From Hypomesus transpacificus (lineage: Eukaryota > Chordata > Actinopteri > Osmeriformes > Osmeridae), in contig NC_061063.1 of NCBI RefSeq assembly GCF_021917145.1, positions 7,011,944-7,075,943 on the forward strand: a DNA stretch of 64,000 nucleotides, given 5' to 3'. The notes below the pieces were generated by a model. That model searched no databases, was not told the DNA's origin, and saw only the letters and a program-made list of their open reading frames with translations. Below are positions 28,145 through 40,931 of the stretch, piece by piece (positions within the stretch are counted from its first letter, which is position 1; each line of letters starts with the position of its first letter). The position numbers were made by a program, and so were the translations under genes.

Positions 28145-31059
28145 GTACAGTCCGTTTGTATTTGCACAGCTGTGTAGCCTATCAGCTCACTGTTTGCTGT
28201 ACTCAGCGAAGTAGAGGAGGATGTGTTATGTAGAGAATTATTGAATCGGGTATGCTGGGTGATTTTTGCTGATCGAGCATGTTTTGGGACACCTGTGGCT
28301 TTGTGGTGCGTTGGCAGCCGCTACACTACACTCAGCATACCCTGATCTCAACAATAACCTGAATCCAGATGGTAGAACGATAGGTTAGCGTGGGTAATTT
28401 AGTCTAATGCGCATTCCAGTGTGGATGGGAACACAACCCCTGTTACAGTAAAATAACGTCGCAAACATTACATGTTCGGATGTATGACATACTGATACTG
28501 TTCTGTTTTTCCTGTGCGATGACAACAACTCGTGGTTCTCAAGCCACATGAACACCCCGGTTTCGGCTTAACCGATACCGACTGACCGGCTGGGTGGGTG
28601 TGACGCAATTAATTCATGAGGTCGGGTGTCAGCTAGTTACCCGTCTTTGCTAGTGTAGGCTATCTGAACGATATTAAACATCCTCAGTTGACACCATTGT
28701 GGGTTAAATGAAATGTAGGCTATATCCCAAGTCTTGGACAATCTGGATACAGTTGACCAAGCCTATTTTACCGTGCCTAAACCCTGATGTCTTTGTGTTC
28801 GCATCCATCTACAGTTAGTAGTGTGTGTGTGTGTGTGTGTGTATAAAGAGAAATAGATTATTGAAAATGCTTAACTTTCCTGACAGCTATGCCTTGGGGC
28901 ACACATATTTAAAGCACAGGAAAACTACAGGAAAACAGATCCTCTGATGATAAACTACCCCCTTATTGCTCGTTTTGCATATGACCTACCCCCCATCCCT
29001 TACACACCTACACTCAACAATTACAACCTAACCTTAAGACAGATGACAGACACCCTCCTAAACAGATGTAAGTGTCGCTGTGTTGCGTTGTCATTCTGAG
29101 GTTGGTCAAACCTTGTTTGTGAAAGCATTTGTTTTAATGACAGATATTCCTATGTTTCAGACATCTTGTAGGGTGGTGAGCGTTAGAGTTAGAGGGGCAT
29201 GAGAAGAAGAGAAGGATGATGACATGCAGTCCTGTTTGGTGGCATTCCTCTGTCTGTTGACACAGTAACTCCTTGTGACAGGAGCGCTTTGTTTGAGAGC
29301 CAGAGAGAGTAAGATATGGAACATGGGATAGGATGCTGTTATTATGTGTGAGACTGGGTTTATGATTTTGGCACACCATTGATAGCCGTGCAGTAGCAGA
29401 TTTGAAAGCATCTTTATGTCTTGGGTTTTCTGACATAGTACATGGGAATGCAGTTACTAGACCTGCTGAACACTGTTGAGTCTAACGACATCTTCCAGAT
29501 TCAAGTGAGACTGAATACATTCGATGCCCCAACTCCCCAATTGTACAGTTGCTCATAATCCGCCCCTTAAACCAATGCAAACCACGCGGAACTTTTAGTA
29601 TAAAGAGAATGTCTGGAATTCTAGGAATTTTTTCACAAGACAAATACTTCCTTTGACTTGGTTAATCTACTAACCTAAAGCCTGGTCAGGGCTCAGCCTG
29701 TTACAGTGTAACCTAGTAGTCAGTTAACCCTGGCTGTTGATTAATCACCTCCAGGTTATCAACTCAGCCGACACTGTGCCGCAAGGGTTGAGGTTAGGAA
29801 AGGCAACTTTTATCACCCCAAAATGAACACTAAAGAGCCATGCTTGGACAGAGGGACTGCCGCGTGCAGGTGTGTGAAAGCAAACAAGTGTCCACCTGAG
29901 TGAGTCTGGTGAACAGGAGAGCTTAGGGAGACATTGCTGTGGACTGGGAGAAGCAGGGCCCATTCCTAGCATACCCAGAGTGTTTCATGGTCCAAGGGGC
30001 CTGGACAATGGGGAAGAGTATCCACCTCTTTCCAGCTATCTTAGCAAGGCCACGTCTGGAGAGGGACATGGGAGGGTTCTCTGTTTCCACACACAGGGTC
30101 ATTGGTTGTTTTATGTGTTTCATTTGATCTAAATTGATTGATGGTGGTCAACAAAATCTTTTTCAAACAGAACACGTTCAGTAGCTTTCTTTTTAGAATA
30201 GAAACGGATGGATCAGCTGACTAAAAAGGTAGAATCTCAGAAGAAGTCAAGGAAGCATCTTAGGTTCTTGGAAGTGGTGCGGCTTGAGGTGTTGCCACCC
30301 CCATTGACAAACTGACACACATAGATAACAAGTTCCTCCCTCTATGTCTTTCTCTCTCACTCTTTGTGTGTGTCTCTCTCTCCCTCACAGCCAAAAGTAG
30401 GTCTAAAGCAGAATAAAGAGACCCTTAATGTCCCAGTGGCCCAATTGTCTCGAGATGAATAGAGAGCACACTGCTCTTAGATAATCCAATGGAGTTCTAG
30501 GAAAGTGAATGAGTTAGATAAGCTATCATCACAGTATGTCATGTAGATGGTACGTCTCTGTATGCCTAAGTGTGTGATTAAAGAGTAAAGGTAGAAAGAA
30601 CCAAATGGCGAAGCCAATGAGATCTCGGATAGTTAGTCAGTGTTGTCATGGCAATGATGGAGGCTATATGCAAGGGTGGCATTTGAGAGAGACAGGTGTA
30701 TACTAAAAAACCAGCAACATGCAAATGCTATCTGGGAATTTGTGATGTACAAAAGCAATGGGCACATCCTTTAGAGAGGGAGAGAGAGAGCTTGACAAAC
30801 AACAGTGGAGGGAGTAAGTAAATATGAAGAACTGTGAGTCAGAAACAGTTCTTTGTTAGATCTAGAAAGACTGTGTACCCCTTAAGATTCATGGCCTCAG
30901 AAGGAGAACAGGAAGAATAGAGATCAATAGGGGAAAAAATAATCCACTTCCTATTTTTATAATCTTTTGTCAAAGAAACTGAAAAACTAAGTAGCTTGTT
31001 TTCAGGAAGGTGCTATTCTTGGAACCCATTTGAATATCTCTCATCCCTCTCTTTGTGCA
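28145..31059. other. Putative first intron of cgn, no other feature seen
   Basis: No coding exon was recognised. A (GT)n run is at about 28819-28842. The small open frames on either strand have no family resemblance. Confidence 0.35.
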
Positions 31060-31085
31060 GGTCTCTCACAGCTCAGGAAGTCGAC

Positions 31086-32527
31086 ATGAGCGCTCTCTCC
31101 TCGGACAGGAAGCCCCCTGTGGACTACGGTGTTCAGATCCGCTTCATCAAAGACCTCCACGACACTGGCGGGGGCTACCCGGAAAAGACCAGGGGTCGCA
31201 ATAACGCAACGCCCCCTTCCAACAAGTATGGCGTTGCGGTTCGAGTGCAGGGCATATCCGGGCAGCCCTACGTGGTCCTGAAGGATGGGGACAAAGGAGA
31301 CTCGTATGGGGTCCAGCTGAAGACCGATCCCCCCCAGGTGCAGCCTAAGCCCCCAAGCTCAGCGCTTGCTTCCCCCTACAGTAGCCTGCCTAGAGGGAAG
31401 GACCCTGGAGAAATACCAAACCCTTACAAACCTGAACAGCCAGCCAGCTCCCCAGTCTCCTCAGCCTCCCCGACAGAAGAGCAGGAGGCCTTTGGGAGCC
31501 CCTTTAGGAGACCCCCAGGGGACGGTCAGGCAGGGACTCAGGGGGAGGGCGGGACAGGGAGGGAGGGACGAGCAGACAGAGCGAAGATGGACCCCCATCC
31601 GAAACCGACCAATGGAGTAGAAAAGGACAGCAGCTGGCCCAGTCAGGACGAAGATTTCTTTAACGAGGCGGGGCTGAAGCCTGTTGGTCTCAAAGGGGTG
31701 GGGTCCAGAGATCCTAAGAATGGGGTGGGGCTTACTGGGTCACTTGGCAGACACAGCGGGAAAAAGCTTGATTCACCCCCGGAGACCTTCCCAGAACCCC
31801 CTCCACCAGTGCCGTTTGAGGAGGAGGAGCCTGTGGCCGCCATAGACACCAACTCCCTGGCTCCCATCAACAAGCTCATCAGCAAGTTTAACAGCAGCAG
31901 TCCCGGCGTGCAGACCAGGGGGCGCACCGGAGCCAGACAGCGGCTCAGGTTCGACGAACGCAGGCGCTCTCGAAGTCTGGATGCCCGGAAGAACGCGCCT
32001 GAAGACTCTGTGACTCCTCCCCCGACTGCTACTCCCAACCCCTACGCCTCCTCGCTCACACCTTCCTCCACCTCTTCCACCCCTCGTCACGGTAGTCTAG
32101 GAAAGAGCCCCATCTCCATTGCCAAGGGGACAGCTCTCTCTGCCTCCAAGCCAGCGAGCATCAACAAGACACCTGGGAAGTTTGCTGCCAAGGACATTCC
32201 TCCAGCCATTCCACCCAAGAAACCTGTGAGAAAAATGGCTATTTGTGACTGACATGTTTTTTTCTACCTGTGCTGGTAATGATCATTCATGTTATCTGAA
32301 CCCTGGTTATGGGATGCCATGTTTACCCCCCACACACTCACTCACTCTCTCTGTCTCTGTCTCTCTGTCTCTCTGTCTCTCTGTCTCTCTGTCTCTGTGT
32401 CTCTCTCTCTCTGTCTCTGTGTCTCTGTGTCTCTGTGTCTCTGTGTCTCTCTGTCTCTGTGTCTCTGTCTCTCTGTCTCTCTGTCTCTGTCTCTCTGTCT
32501 CTCTGTCTCTCTCTCTCTGTCTCTCTG

Positions 32528-32606
<79 letters not shown>

Positions 32607-35600
32607 GTGTCTCTGTGTCTCTCTCTCTCTGTCTCTCTGTCTCTCTGTCTCTCTCTCTCTGTCTCTTTGTCTCTCTGTCTCTGTGTCTCTCTCTCTCTCA
32701 AATTAAAGGGGATGCCCCCCCCTCTGAGGGAGCGGGGTCGAAGCGCAGAGGTCATCAACGGAGAGGAAGCACTGACACAGCAGGCCATCCCCTCCCTCCT
32801 GAAGGAAGGGTACGTGAGAGAGTGAGGCAGTCAAATCCTTCCCATCAGGCCACATCGCAGCCCATCTAATCAGGCACTACTCTCGACACCTTTGTTTTTG
32901 CACCAGGCCCAGTGACCTGTCCATCCATCGAAAAGTCAACCGTGTCAATGACACACCAAACCATGCCAAGGTATAAGTGAGTGGATGGATGTCTGTGTGT
33001 TTGTCTTGACACTATGTGAGGATGTAGGGGCCTGTGTGTGAAAGGGATGCACTCTTTGGTCTGCCAGTAAGCTTGTCTGTCTCCACGCCCATGTTAACTG
33101 AGGAAAAATGTGAAGATTAAGTGTCGTGCAGAGAATTTCAAATGATCGGCCTAGTTTTGGCAGGATCTCAGCATTGCTGGACAGACTAAGCTCCCGTTTG
33201 TCACTTTATGTTCTTTGTACAGTATTTCTTGTATGAATAGTCTTAGTCGTGGTAGCCTTGGTGTCCTCTAATGCTAATTACAATCGTTTTTTTGTGCATG
33301 CATCAATATTCATGCATGCGTGTGTAGCATGTAATTACACTGTATGTTTTTGTTTAACCTCCTGAGTATGAACTCTTATGACGTAACTCTCACTGGGTTT
33401 GTATCTATGCCTGTTATTCCTGCATTCAAATCATCCCTGTGGTCTCTTAGCAACCCTGCACCCGCAGAGGGAAGATGATAAGGGGCAGTGCATTAGGAGT
33501 CCCGCTCTTTGAAACACATCAATAATTGAATTGGACTGGAACCCGGCACCAGGTGGTGGTTGGCTAGCTGGAGTGTCCCTCTGTGGGGTCATGTGTTCTG
33601 TGGTGTCCATAGCAACGTGGGGCGTGTCCGTCTTACCTAGGCCCCAGTTACTGCCCCCCCCCTAATGAGGGGTCATTTTAGGAGTGGTGGAGGACAAAGC
33701 CATCTACTGAGAGCTGAGTATCCTGTGATAAGGAAGAGGGTTTGTTTTTCAGTCCTCATTTGTACCAGTGGACTGTTTTTTTATTATTTCCTGGTTCTCC
33801 TGGTGAGGGCTAGCTAGTGCGGTTGTGCATGAGGTTGTGTGGGTATGTGTATGTGTTGCCTATTATCACACTTTCATTAAAGCTACAAGAATCTCTTCCA
33901 ATGCACTCGATAATCAAAGTCTAATACCCCGAACAAGAGGAATGACAGATTCTCAGGGCTGACCTCTCTCTCTCTCTCGGTCTCTCTCTCTCTCTATTCT
34001 CTCCCCCCCCCCCCCCATCTAAACTCTGTAGAATGAGTGTGTGGGAGGGTTTCATATCCAGCTATTGCTGCTGCTGGTCTATTCAGGGATTAGCGGTCCT
34101 GACAAACAGTGCAGCTCTGGTGTAGGCGGTGGATAAGGCACGCTTCAGCTTTACTCTTTGAAAAACGTTAAAAATGGAGTTGCTTGTGTGGAAGGACGGT
34201 GGTACTCTGAAGTATGAAAAATGGGTTGATTCACACACTGTGTCCTGCCTGCTAAACAAATGAGCTACTGTAGCCACTGGAAAGAATTTGAGATTGTTTA
34301 GTCCTGTTATCAGTAGCTTTGATGGCTGCATGGAAAGCCAGGATTTTTTCCTCATTGGACAACTTAGTTTGGATGATACTGTACAGTACATACTGTACCT
34401 GAGGAGGAGACAATATAGGTCTACAGTTTGCTGTGTTATATTTGTGCTGATGTGTGTGTGTGCTCTCAGCCATCAGGAGTTGAAAGAAACCTAAAGAAGG
34501 ATCTGGAGGACTGTCTTCATGGCAACACCCAGCTGCAGACACAACTAGACAGCAAACAAACTGAACTGCTGGAGGCCCAGGAAGAGTAAGGACTCCCCTT
34601 TGATCAAACACTAGTCAAGCCCCTTCACTTTGGCAGATCGTTTTTGGTGTGTCTTTTAAATCCGCTGCTTGATGAGTATATTGATTAGTAATTGATTATG
34701 GATTGGCTCCTCCCAAAGGTTGACCCAGCTACGGATGGCCAAGGAGGAGGCGGAGTCTCGGGTCCGTCAGCATGAAGACCAACTGGCGGAGCTTCAGGAA
34801 GAGCTGAGGGGAATCTCGGAGAACTCTCCACACACTGTTTCACTGCAGACGGTACACACACACACACACACACACCCACACCCACACCCACAGACTCGGA
34901 ACTGTAAATAATGAGCACTGCCCCTTCTTACGTGAACTCCTCCTCCCCCCCTGGTTTGTCCGCAGGATGTGATGATGCTGAAGGCGGAGCTGGCGGAGGC
35001 GGCCATGCTGCGCCAGCGGCAGGAGGAGCAGCTGCACCAGCGCGAGAGGGAGCTGACCGCCCTGAAGGGGGCGCTCAAGGACGAGGTGGAGTCTCACGAC
35101 AAAGAGATGGAGGTCCTCAGAGAGCAGTACCACCGGGACATGGAGACCCTCCACTCCACCATGGAGCAGGTGTCGCAGGTAGATGCAGAGGTCTAGGAAG
35201 AGGGGCGGCAGGGAGGAAGGACAAGCATGAGCTGGTTCAAGCTGAGCTGGTTTTCAGATGTCCAATGACCACTGTCACAGTGAGGGTATAGACTGGGGTA
35301 AACATTGAAATAGCTGGACAGACAAGGTACATGCTTGAGCACAGTCACCACACATACTTTACACCTGGGTACTCTGGGATCGTTTAAGGTACCATGTATG
35401 CACAGGTCTTCAACCCTATCCCCTCAATGGTCTCTTCCCGTGTGTCAGTCGCAGCAGCAGATTGAAGAGGAGAGGCAGAAGGTGAACGAGTCCATGTTCA
35501 GCCTGGAGGAGGAGCTCGAGAGCTGTCGAGACCAAGAGGGCTTGTGGAGGTCCCAGCTGGACACTGCCACAGAGGAACTCCAAAACAGCAAACAAGAGTG

Positions 35601-35664
35601 AGTGTGTCCCTCCAGCTAGCAGCCACGCTCACGATGAACACCACCTGACGTGGTGGTGTTCACC

Positions 35665-35696
<32 letters not shown>

Positions 35697-38600
35697 CCCC
35701 TCTGTGTTGTATGTGAAGCTTGACTACCTTAGTCAAACAGAACGCATGGTTGGAGAACAGGGCACACTGTTGTTATGCCACAACTATGTCAAGTGGGCCA
35801 GTCAGCAAAAACAGATTAGTCTCCAGTTTTAAGATAAGTCCTATCTGTGTTTTTTTATTTTTTTTTACATAACCTCTCTACATGGTCAAGTGTTTGCATT
35901 GTGGTATCGACTCCATTTCTGAGAACGTCCTTGTGCACGTATTGGTAAGATGTATGTCTAAGTTCAAATCCTGAAGTCAAAGGAAAATTGAAGTCAAAGG
36001 AAAATACCTTTACCAGGTCATTTTGACCTGGTAAAGGTATTTCAGGCTTGAAAATGTTGACTTTTTCCACTATTTGCTTCACTTTAACACGGTCACTGTT
36101 TTTTCCTCTTTTTTGTTTTTTTTCCTCCTTGACTTTTGTGTTGGGCAGGAAGAGACTGGAGAGCGCGACATGCATGTGAGGGAGAAGCTCAAACTCACTC
36201 TGTTTGATCTGAGTACGGTAGACTAGCTTTGTGTCAGAGCCAAATGTTCACTTGAGATGTGCAACCCTCCTGCGTGCATCCCAAGTGACATTTGGCTGAT
36301 CTGTCAGTTCTGACCATTCAGGTCTTTGTTCTACAATCCAATGAGCAACCGATCAGTTGAGATTTATGAATCAATCGATTTAGTTCATCTTACTTCATTT
36401 CAATCAAGTTTAACATGATGAATGATGATTCAACTTCAAGTCAACTTTGCATTCGTGCATTGTGACAATCAGGTATCTGATCAACACGGTATCTGTGATT
36501 AACTCGAACACTGATCAATATAAATCCTTATTGAGTCAGTGATTTTCATTCAGGTTCAAAAAACACTTTTCAGGTGTCTGAAAGTAGAACTTACTTTGTG
36601 TTTGTTTGTGATGCTCCATAGCCCTAGTGTGTGCGTGTTATTGTTTACACCGGGTGTGGTGTTAATTATTCACTGTCTGTTTTCTTTGTCTAGTCTCCTG
36701 AGAGCTCGCCTGGAAAAGGATGAGTTTGAGGAGGAGCTGAAGAAGCTTCAGATGTCCATGAAGAAGACACCTGTGCTAGATGACACAGACTCACCGGTAA
36801 CGCTTGCTTACAAAGCATTTCACAAAGAAACTGGTTTAAGAATTCTTGAATTTCTCCCTCACGCTGAAGCAAACACACACTCACACACACACACACACTC
36901 ACATTCATTATGTTCCCTCACGAACATTCCTCTCCACATACACTTAATTCATCCGTTCTGATTACTTTTTTTTAAAAACCCTCAGCGTCGCCATGACGAT
37001 ATTAAGCAGACTCGCTCAGAGCTCGACAGACAAAGAGTTGAGTCGAAGAAGGAGGAGGAGCTGAGAGCGTTTAGGGCAGCCAGCGAAGAGAAGGAGGCCA
37101 GACTGAGCGCCGAGATTGATAGACTGAAGGACCAATCACAGAGAGACAGGGATGAGCTCCAGAAGGCACTGGAGAAAACAAAGGAGGTGAAACATCAGTG
37201 TCCTTATCCTGTCTATGATTGGTTGAATGTGTTTTGATTGAAGGGTTTTCACACAACCCCCCCCCCCCCCCCCCCCCCCCCTTTCCCACTTTCACAGCTG
37301 GATCAGGAGAGCACCAAAGAGACCAACCTGGAGGAAACCAACACGCGTCTCAGGGAGAGACTAGCCCGCATGGTACAACGCATTAAATGGAGAGACTCAT
37401 GTACACACAGGGCAGGTGCTCTGACACATAGAAAACCAGACGTTTCAGACATGAAAACAACTTTTTATTCAACTAAATTGCCTGATGAAGTCACTCTTGG
37501 TGTTCTGTGTCCTTCCACAGCGTCTCCACTCCAGCGTCCCCCTGAGCTCAGACACCGAGCAGGCCCTGGAGGATGAGAACCGCTCGCTGAAGTCCCAGCT
37601 GGAGGAGGCCAGGCGAGCAGCCTCTCGCGCGGGCAAGGAGAAGGAGGAGCTGAGCCGGCGCCTGGAGGAGAGGGACCTGGAGAGGGAGGTGCTGAAGAGG
37701 GGCAAAAGTGACCTGGAGGAGCAGAAGAGGCTACTGGACAGGGCTTTGGAGAAAATCAACAAGGAGGTGCGTGTGCGTCTTAAGAGAGATGGGGAGTGGC
37801 AGGAATGGAGAGAGTGTGGTGGGCACAGTTATGCTCTTTTGAGGTTGTCAATAATCCATCCATCCTCTCCTCCCCCCCCCACCCACCCCTTCCCAGATGG
37901 AGATGATGATGGGGGACTCGCGCCAGTCGTTGCAGACGCTGCAGAGCCAGCTGGACGACTACCGCGAGCGCTCCAGAAGGGACCTGCTGGACGCCCAGCG
38001 CAACAGCAAAGACAGGCTGGCTGAGCTGCAGAGGGCCCAGGCCGCCCAGAAGAGCCTGCAGGAGGAGGTGAGGGAAGGACGGAAGGGGTGAGGGGCCGAA
38101 AGAAAAGAGAGAGGAGGAGGAGGGAAGACTTCTGAGTGGCTTTGAGCGTGTTTGGACCTTGTTCCTGCAGGCGTCCCGTCTCAAGAAGGATCTGCTGGCG
38201 TGTGCAGAGGAGAGAGACGGCGCTCAGCTGGAGAGAGACCTACTGAGCAGCCGCCTCAAGCACCTGGAGAGCGAGCTGGAGTCGGAGAGAAGCTCCCACA
38301 CCGACCGAGGCAGGGAGATCAGAGCTCTGGAGGTGAGGGCACGCAGGGGTCGCAAGGTTCCGGTGGAAAACGAGGTCTCATTGGGTCAGTGGTATGAGAG
38401 GACTTCTCGAAAATATAGGATTCCTCACTTTCTGTTTTGTGTGTCAGGACAAAGTGAAGACGATGGAGATTGAGCTGGACGAGGAGAAGAGCAGCGTGGA
38501 GCTTCTCAACGACCGAGTCACACGCAGCAGAGAGCAGGTAGAGCTGTGTGAACACACGGGGGGGCCATGTGTCTGCAACGTCACTTGAAAACAAGACTCC

Positions 38601-40501
38601 GCTCAGACGGCCGTTAGGTAACGCTTCTCTGTCCTCCCCTTCCTCTCACAGGTCGACCAGCTCCGTGCAGACCTGTTGCAGGAGCGATCCTCTAGACATG
38701 ACCTGGAGATGGACAAGAGTTCCATGGAGAGACAGGTACCCGCCATGAGAGAGACACCTTACGGGTGCCCTGGTATCTCACCTGTCAAGCGCCTGTGCAA
38801 TGTAGGCTGAGGCCTTTCCGCAGGGGCCTGGGTTATGATCCGGCCTGAGTCATTTCTTGCGTTTCTCTGTCAGGTGAAGGACCTGAAGTCTCGCGTGGCT
38901 GACATGGAGGGCCAGTCTCGACTTCCGGCTGGAATCTCACTGCTGGAGGGCAAAGTCCAGGAGCTGGAGGAGAGGCTTCGCAGCGAGGAGAGGTGCGCAC
39001 ACACGAGCACGCATGCTAAACTACTGGGCAGAGCGTGCACATGTGATAACCCAAACTGTTGTGTGTCGGGGTATTTTATCCATGCATACTTTTTAGATCA
39101 TTTGTGTAGATATTGCATTACACGCTAGCTCTGTTAAAGATGAGCTCATCCGCTGGTCTGATGTGCACAGTCACTAATTGTCTTCTGCTTGAAACTAATC
39201 CTATTAATATCCGTGCTCTCTTAAAGGAGCCCTGCCCTTTTGAACAAGCTCCGCAACTCGTAGTGACATGCACTATAACTCTGACTTGTCAGGGAGAAGG
39301 GCAGTATCCAGGCCTCCCAAAGGAGAATGGAGAGGAAGCTGAAGGACCTGAACATCACTCTGGACCAGGAGAGGAACACGCACGCCGAGCAGAGAGATCA
39401 GGTACAACGTGCTAGCCTCACATCATCTGAGCGGCATCTCTCCACCTCCACCTGGCTGCATTTGGTCCCGTGTGTTATCCTTCCCCCGACCACTCTCCAA
39501 CCTCTCCTCATGGAACACACCGTCTTCCCTTCTCACAAAGTCATCTAGCTCATCTAGCTCATCCAAAGTTCTTCGTCCTCTCAAAGCCATCCTGAACATT
39601 CGGTTGCCCCCCCCCCCCCCCCCATTAAACCCTCACCTGTCTTGCTTTCATCCCAGCTGGCGCTGCGTGTGAAGGCCCTGAAGAGGCAGGTGGACGAGAG
39701 CGAGAGCGAGGTGGAGCGTCTGGAGGGGGTGCGCCGGAAGGTTCTGAGGGAGCTGGAGGAGCAGCAGGAGCTACAGGACACTCAGCAGGCGAAGATCTCC
39801 ACCCTGGAGGCTGAGCTCAAGTAAGACTCCCATAAGACAGGACGTGGCTCTGGCACATGCAGGGCATGACTCTGCCACTTATACTTGTTATTACTGCTGT
39901 AGTATCCATTCCTCTTGGATCACTCCCACTCTGTATTTCCTAAAGGCTGAATGTGAAACCTCTCAGATCCAGCAGGTGGTGCTCTTCTATCACTCACTGA
40001 ATGTCTTAAGTTTTTCTGAAACTCCTGCAGTAAAAAAAACAAACATTTGATCTGAAGCACAGTATCTGAGGCATTCTCTCACCAGCACTTGCCGGTATGC
40101 CTACTCTGCACAGCTATGCTTTGGTTAAACGCTCCAGATTCATTTACATTTAGTCATTTAGCAGACGCTCTTAACCAAAGCGACTTACAGTAAGTACAGG
40201 GACATTCCCCCAAAGCAAGTACTGTAAAGTGCCTTGCCCAAGGACACAACATCCTTTGGCACGGCCGGGAATAGAACCGGCAACCCTCAGATTACTAGCC
40301 CAATTCCCTAACCGCTCAGCCACCTGACTCCAGATTCAGTGGTGTGTTGATGCTGTTTCCTGCAGGAGGAAGGGGCAGCAGGCACGTCGCCCGGTCCTGG
40401 GCTCATCCAACCTCAGCTCGGAGGACGAGGACGGCTTTTACGACACCAACAGCATCGCTTCCATCCTCAGTGAGGCACAACTGCAGACAACCAACTGCTA
40501 G
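31086..40501 (+). CDS. cgn: Cingulin, tight-junction coiled-coil protein (about 1200 aa, 20 coding exons)
   Basis: Exons: 31086-32225, 32709-32809, 32907-32970, 34470-34585, 34719-34851, 34966-35178, 35449-35597, 36149-36175 (doubtful), 36694-36796, 36986-37186, 37298-37372, 37521-37766, 37897-38067, 38171-38332, 38448-38537, 38652-38735, 38874-38992, 39293-39401, 39657-39820, 40366-40501. All phases agree and the sum gives 1200 residues, against about 1200 in human. Residues 1-435 form the globular head. It includes the ZO-1-interaction-like motif [18 protein letters not shown] (48-65) and basic Ser/Arg clusters. Residues of about 436-1155 are an almost unbroken coiled coil rich in Glu, Lys, Arg, Gln and Leu. 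The short tail, with [18 protein letters not shown], is typical of cingulin. Cingulin sits on the cytoplasmic side of tight junctions, where it binds ZO proteins, actomyosin and Rho regulators. The 27-nt exon can be skipped without changing frame. Confidence 0.94.
32338..32699 (+). repeat. About 360-bp (TCTCTG)n/(TC)n microsatellite in a cgn intron
   Basis: The stretch is almost entirely C and T with scattered G, in units of TCTCTG, TCTCTGTG and TC. It includes a pure (TC)n run at about 32538-32599. It fills most of the 483-bp intron between the first two coding exons and stops about 10 bp before the acceptor at 32708. It creates long open frames in several frames on both strands; none is a gene. 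Confidence 0.95.
35666..35695 (+). repeat. C30 homopolymer in a cgn intron
   Basis: This is an unbroken run of cytosines. Similar runs occur at 37257-37281 (25 C, ending 16 bp before an acceptor), at about 39607-39623 and in other cgn introns. Their lengths may be assembly approximations. Confidence 0.9.
36002..36042. repeat. Perfect palindrome, 19-bp arms with a 3-bp loop
   Basis: The left arm AAATACCTTTACCAGGTCA at 36002-36020 is followed by TTT and then its exact reverse complement at 36024-36042. It lies in the cgn intron between 35597 and 36149. Immediately before it, a 17-bp unit ending AAAGGAAAAT is repeated twice in tandem (about 35971-36004). The loop is too short for a microRNA precursor. 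Confidence 0.93.
40143..40327 (-). mobile_element. tRNA-derived SINE in the last cgn intron (minus orientation)
   Basis: Read on the - strand, it starts with a tRNA-like head containing an A box (GGTGGCTGAGCGGTTAGGG) and a B box (GGTTCTATTCCC). It runs into a conserved body, and ends in the fish-SINE tail whose complement reads CATTTAGCAGACGCTC. It is flanked by 11-bp direct repeats CTCCAGATTCA (40132-40142 and 40328-40338), a target duplication that marks retroposition. A second, shorter copy lies at 45668-45812. Confidence 0.85.
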
Positions 40502-40925
40502 AGTACGAGGAAGGGGAGGGGGAGAGAAAAGAAGGGGAAACAAGTGTATTTTCAACAAAGTGTTTCAGCCTTGGATTGTCAGAACGAGAAGTTCTTAGGG
40601 GTTAATGATAAGCATAGATGCCAAGCACTACATGACTGCCTTGCAGCCAAAATACAAATGTTCTAGAGGAGCTATTATAAAGCTGGCTGTTTCAAAACCA
40701 GGCATTCTGCCAGTACAGAGTAGCATTCTGGCACTTCATCCTGGAACCTTCTGCTGTGATAAGTGTGCTGATTTCATGAATGTTCCGTATCACAAGGGAA
40801 GCGTATCGATCTACTTGGAGTGACAGGGTTTTACTGTTCTTCTTGATGTGTTTTTCAGAATGCTTATTACTGTGTATTACTGAATTATTACTCCAACATT
40901 TACTGATGCAGAACATTAATACAAC

Positions 40926-40931
40926 AATAAA
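40926..40931 (+). terminator. cgn: Candidate polyadenylation signal of cgn
   Basis: An AATAAA lies 425 bp past the cingulin stop codon and is the first one on this strand. A longer 3' UTR using later, weaker signals is possible, since the following 900 bp also look AT-rich and UTR-like. Confidence 0.45.

Noticed and set aside
32245-32869. Long open frames in several frames (Ser/Leu/Cys/Val or Arg/Glu/Thr repeats)
   Set aside because: They are produced by the (TCTCTG)n microsatellite, which has no stops in some frames. The region is a cgn intron.
36002-36042. microRNA precursor hairpin
   Set aside because: The stem is only 19 bp with a 3-base loop. A precursor needs a longer stem and a larger loop.
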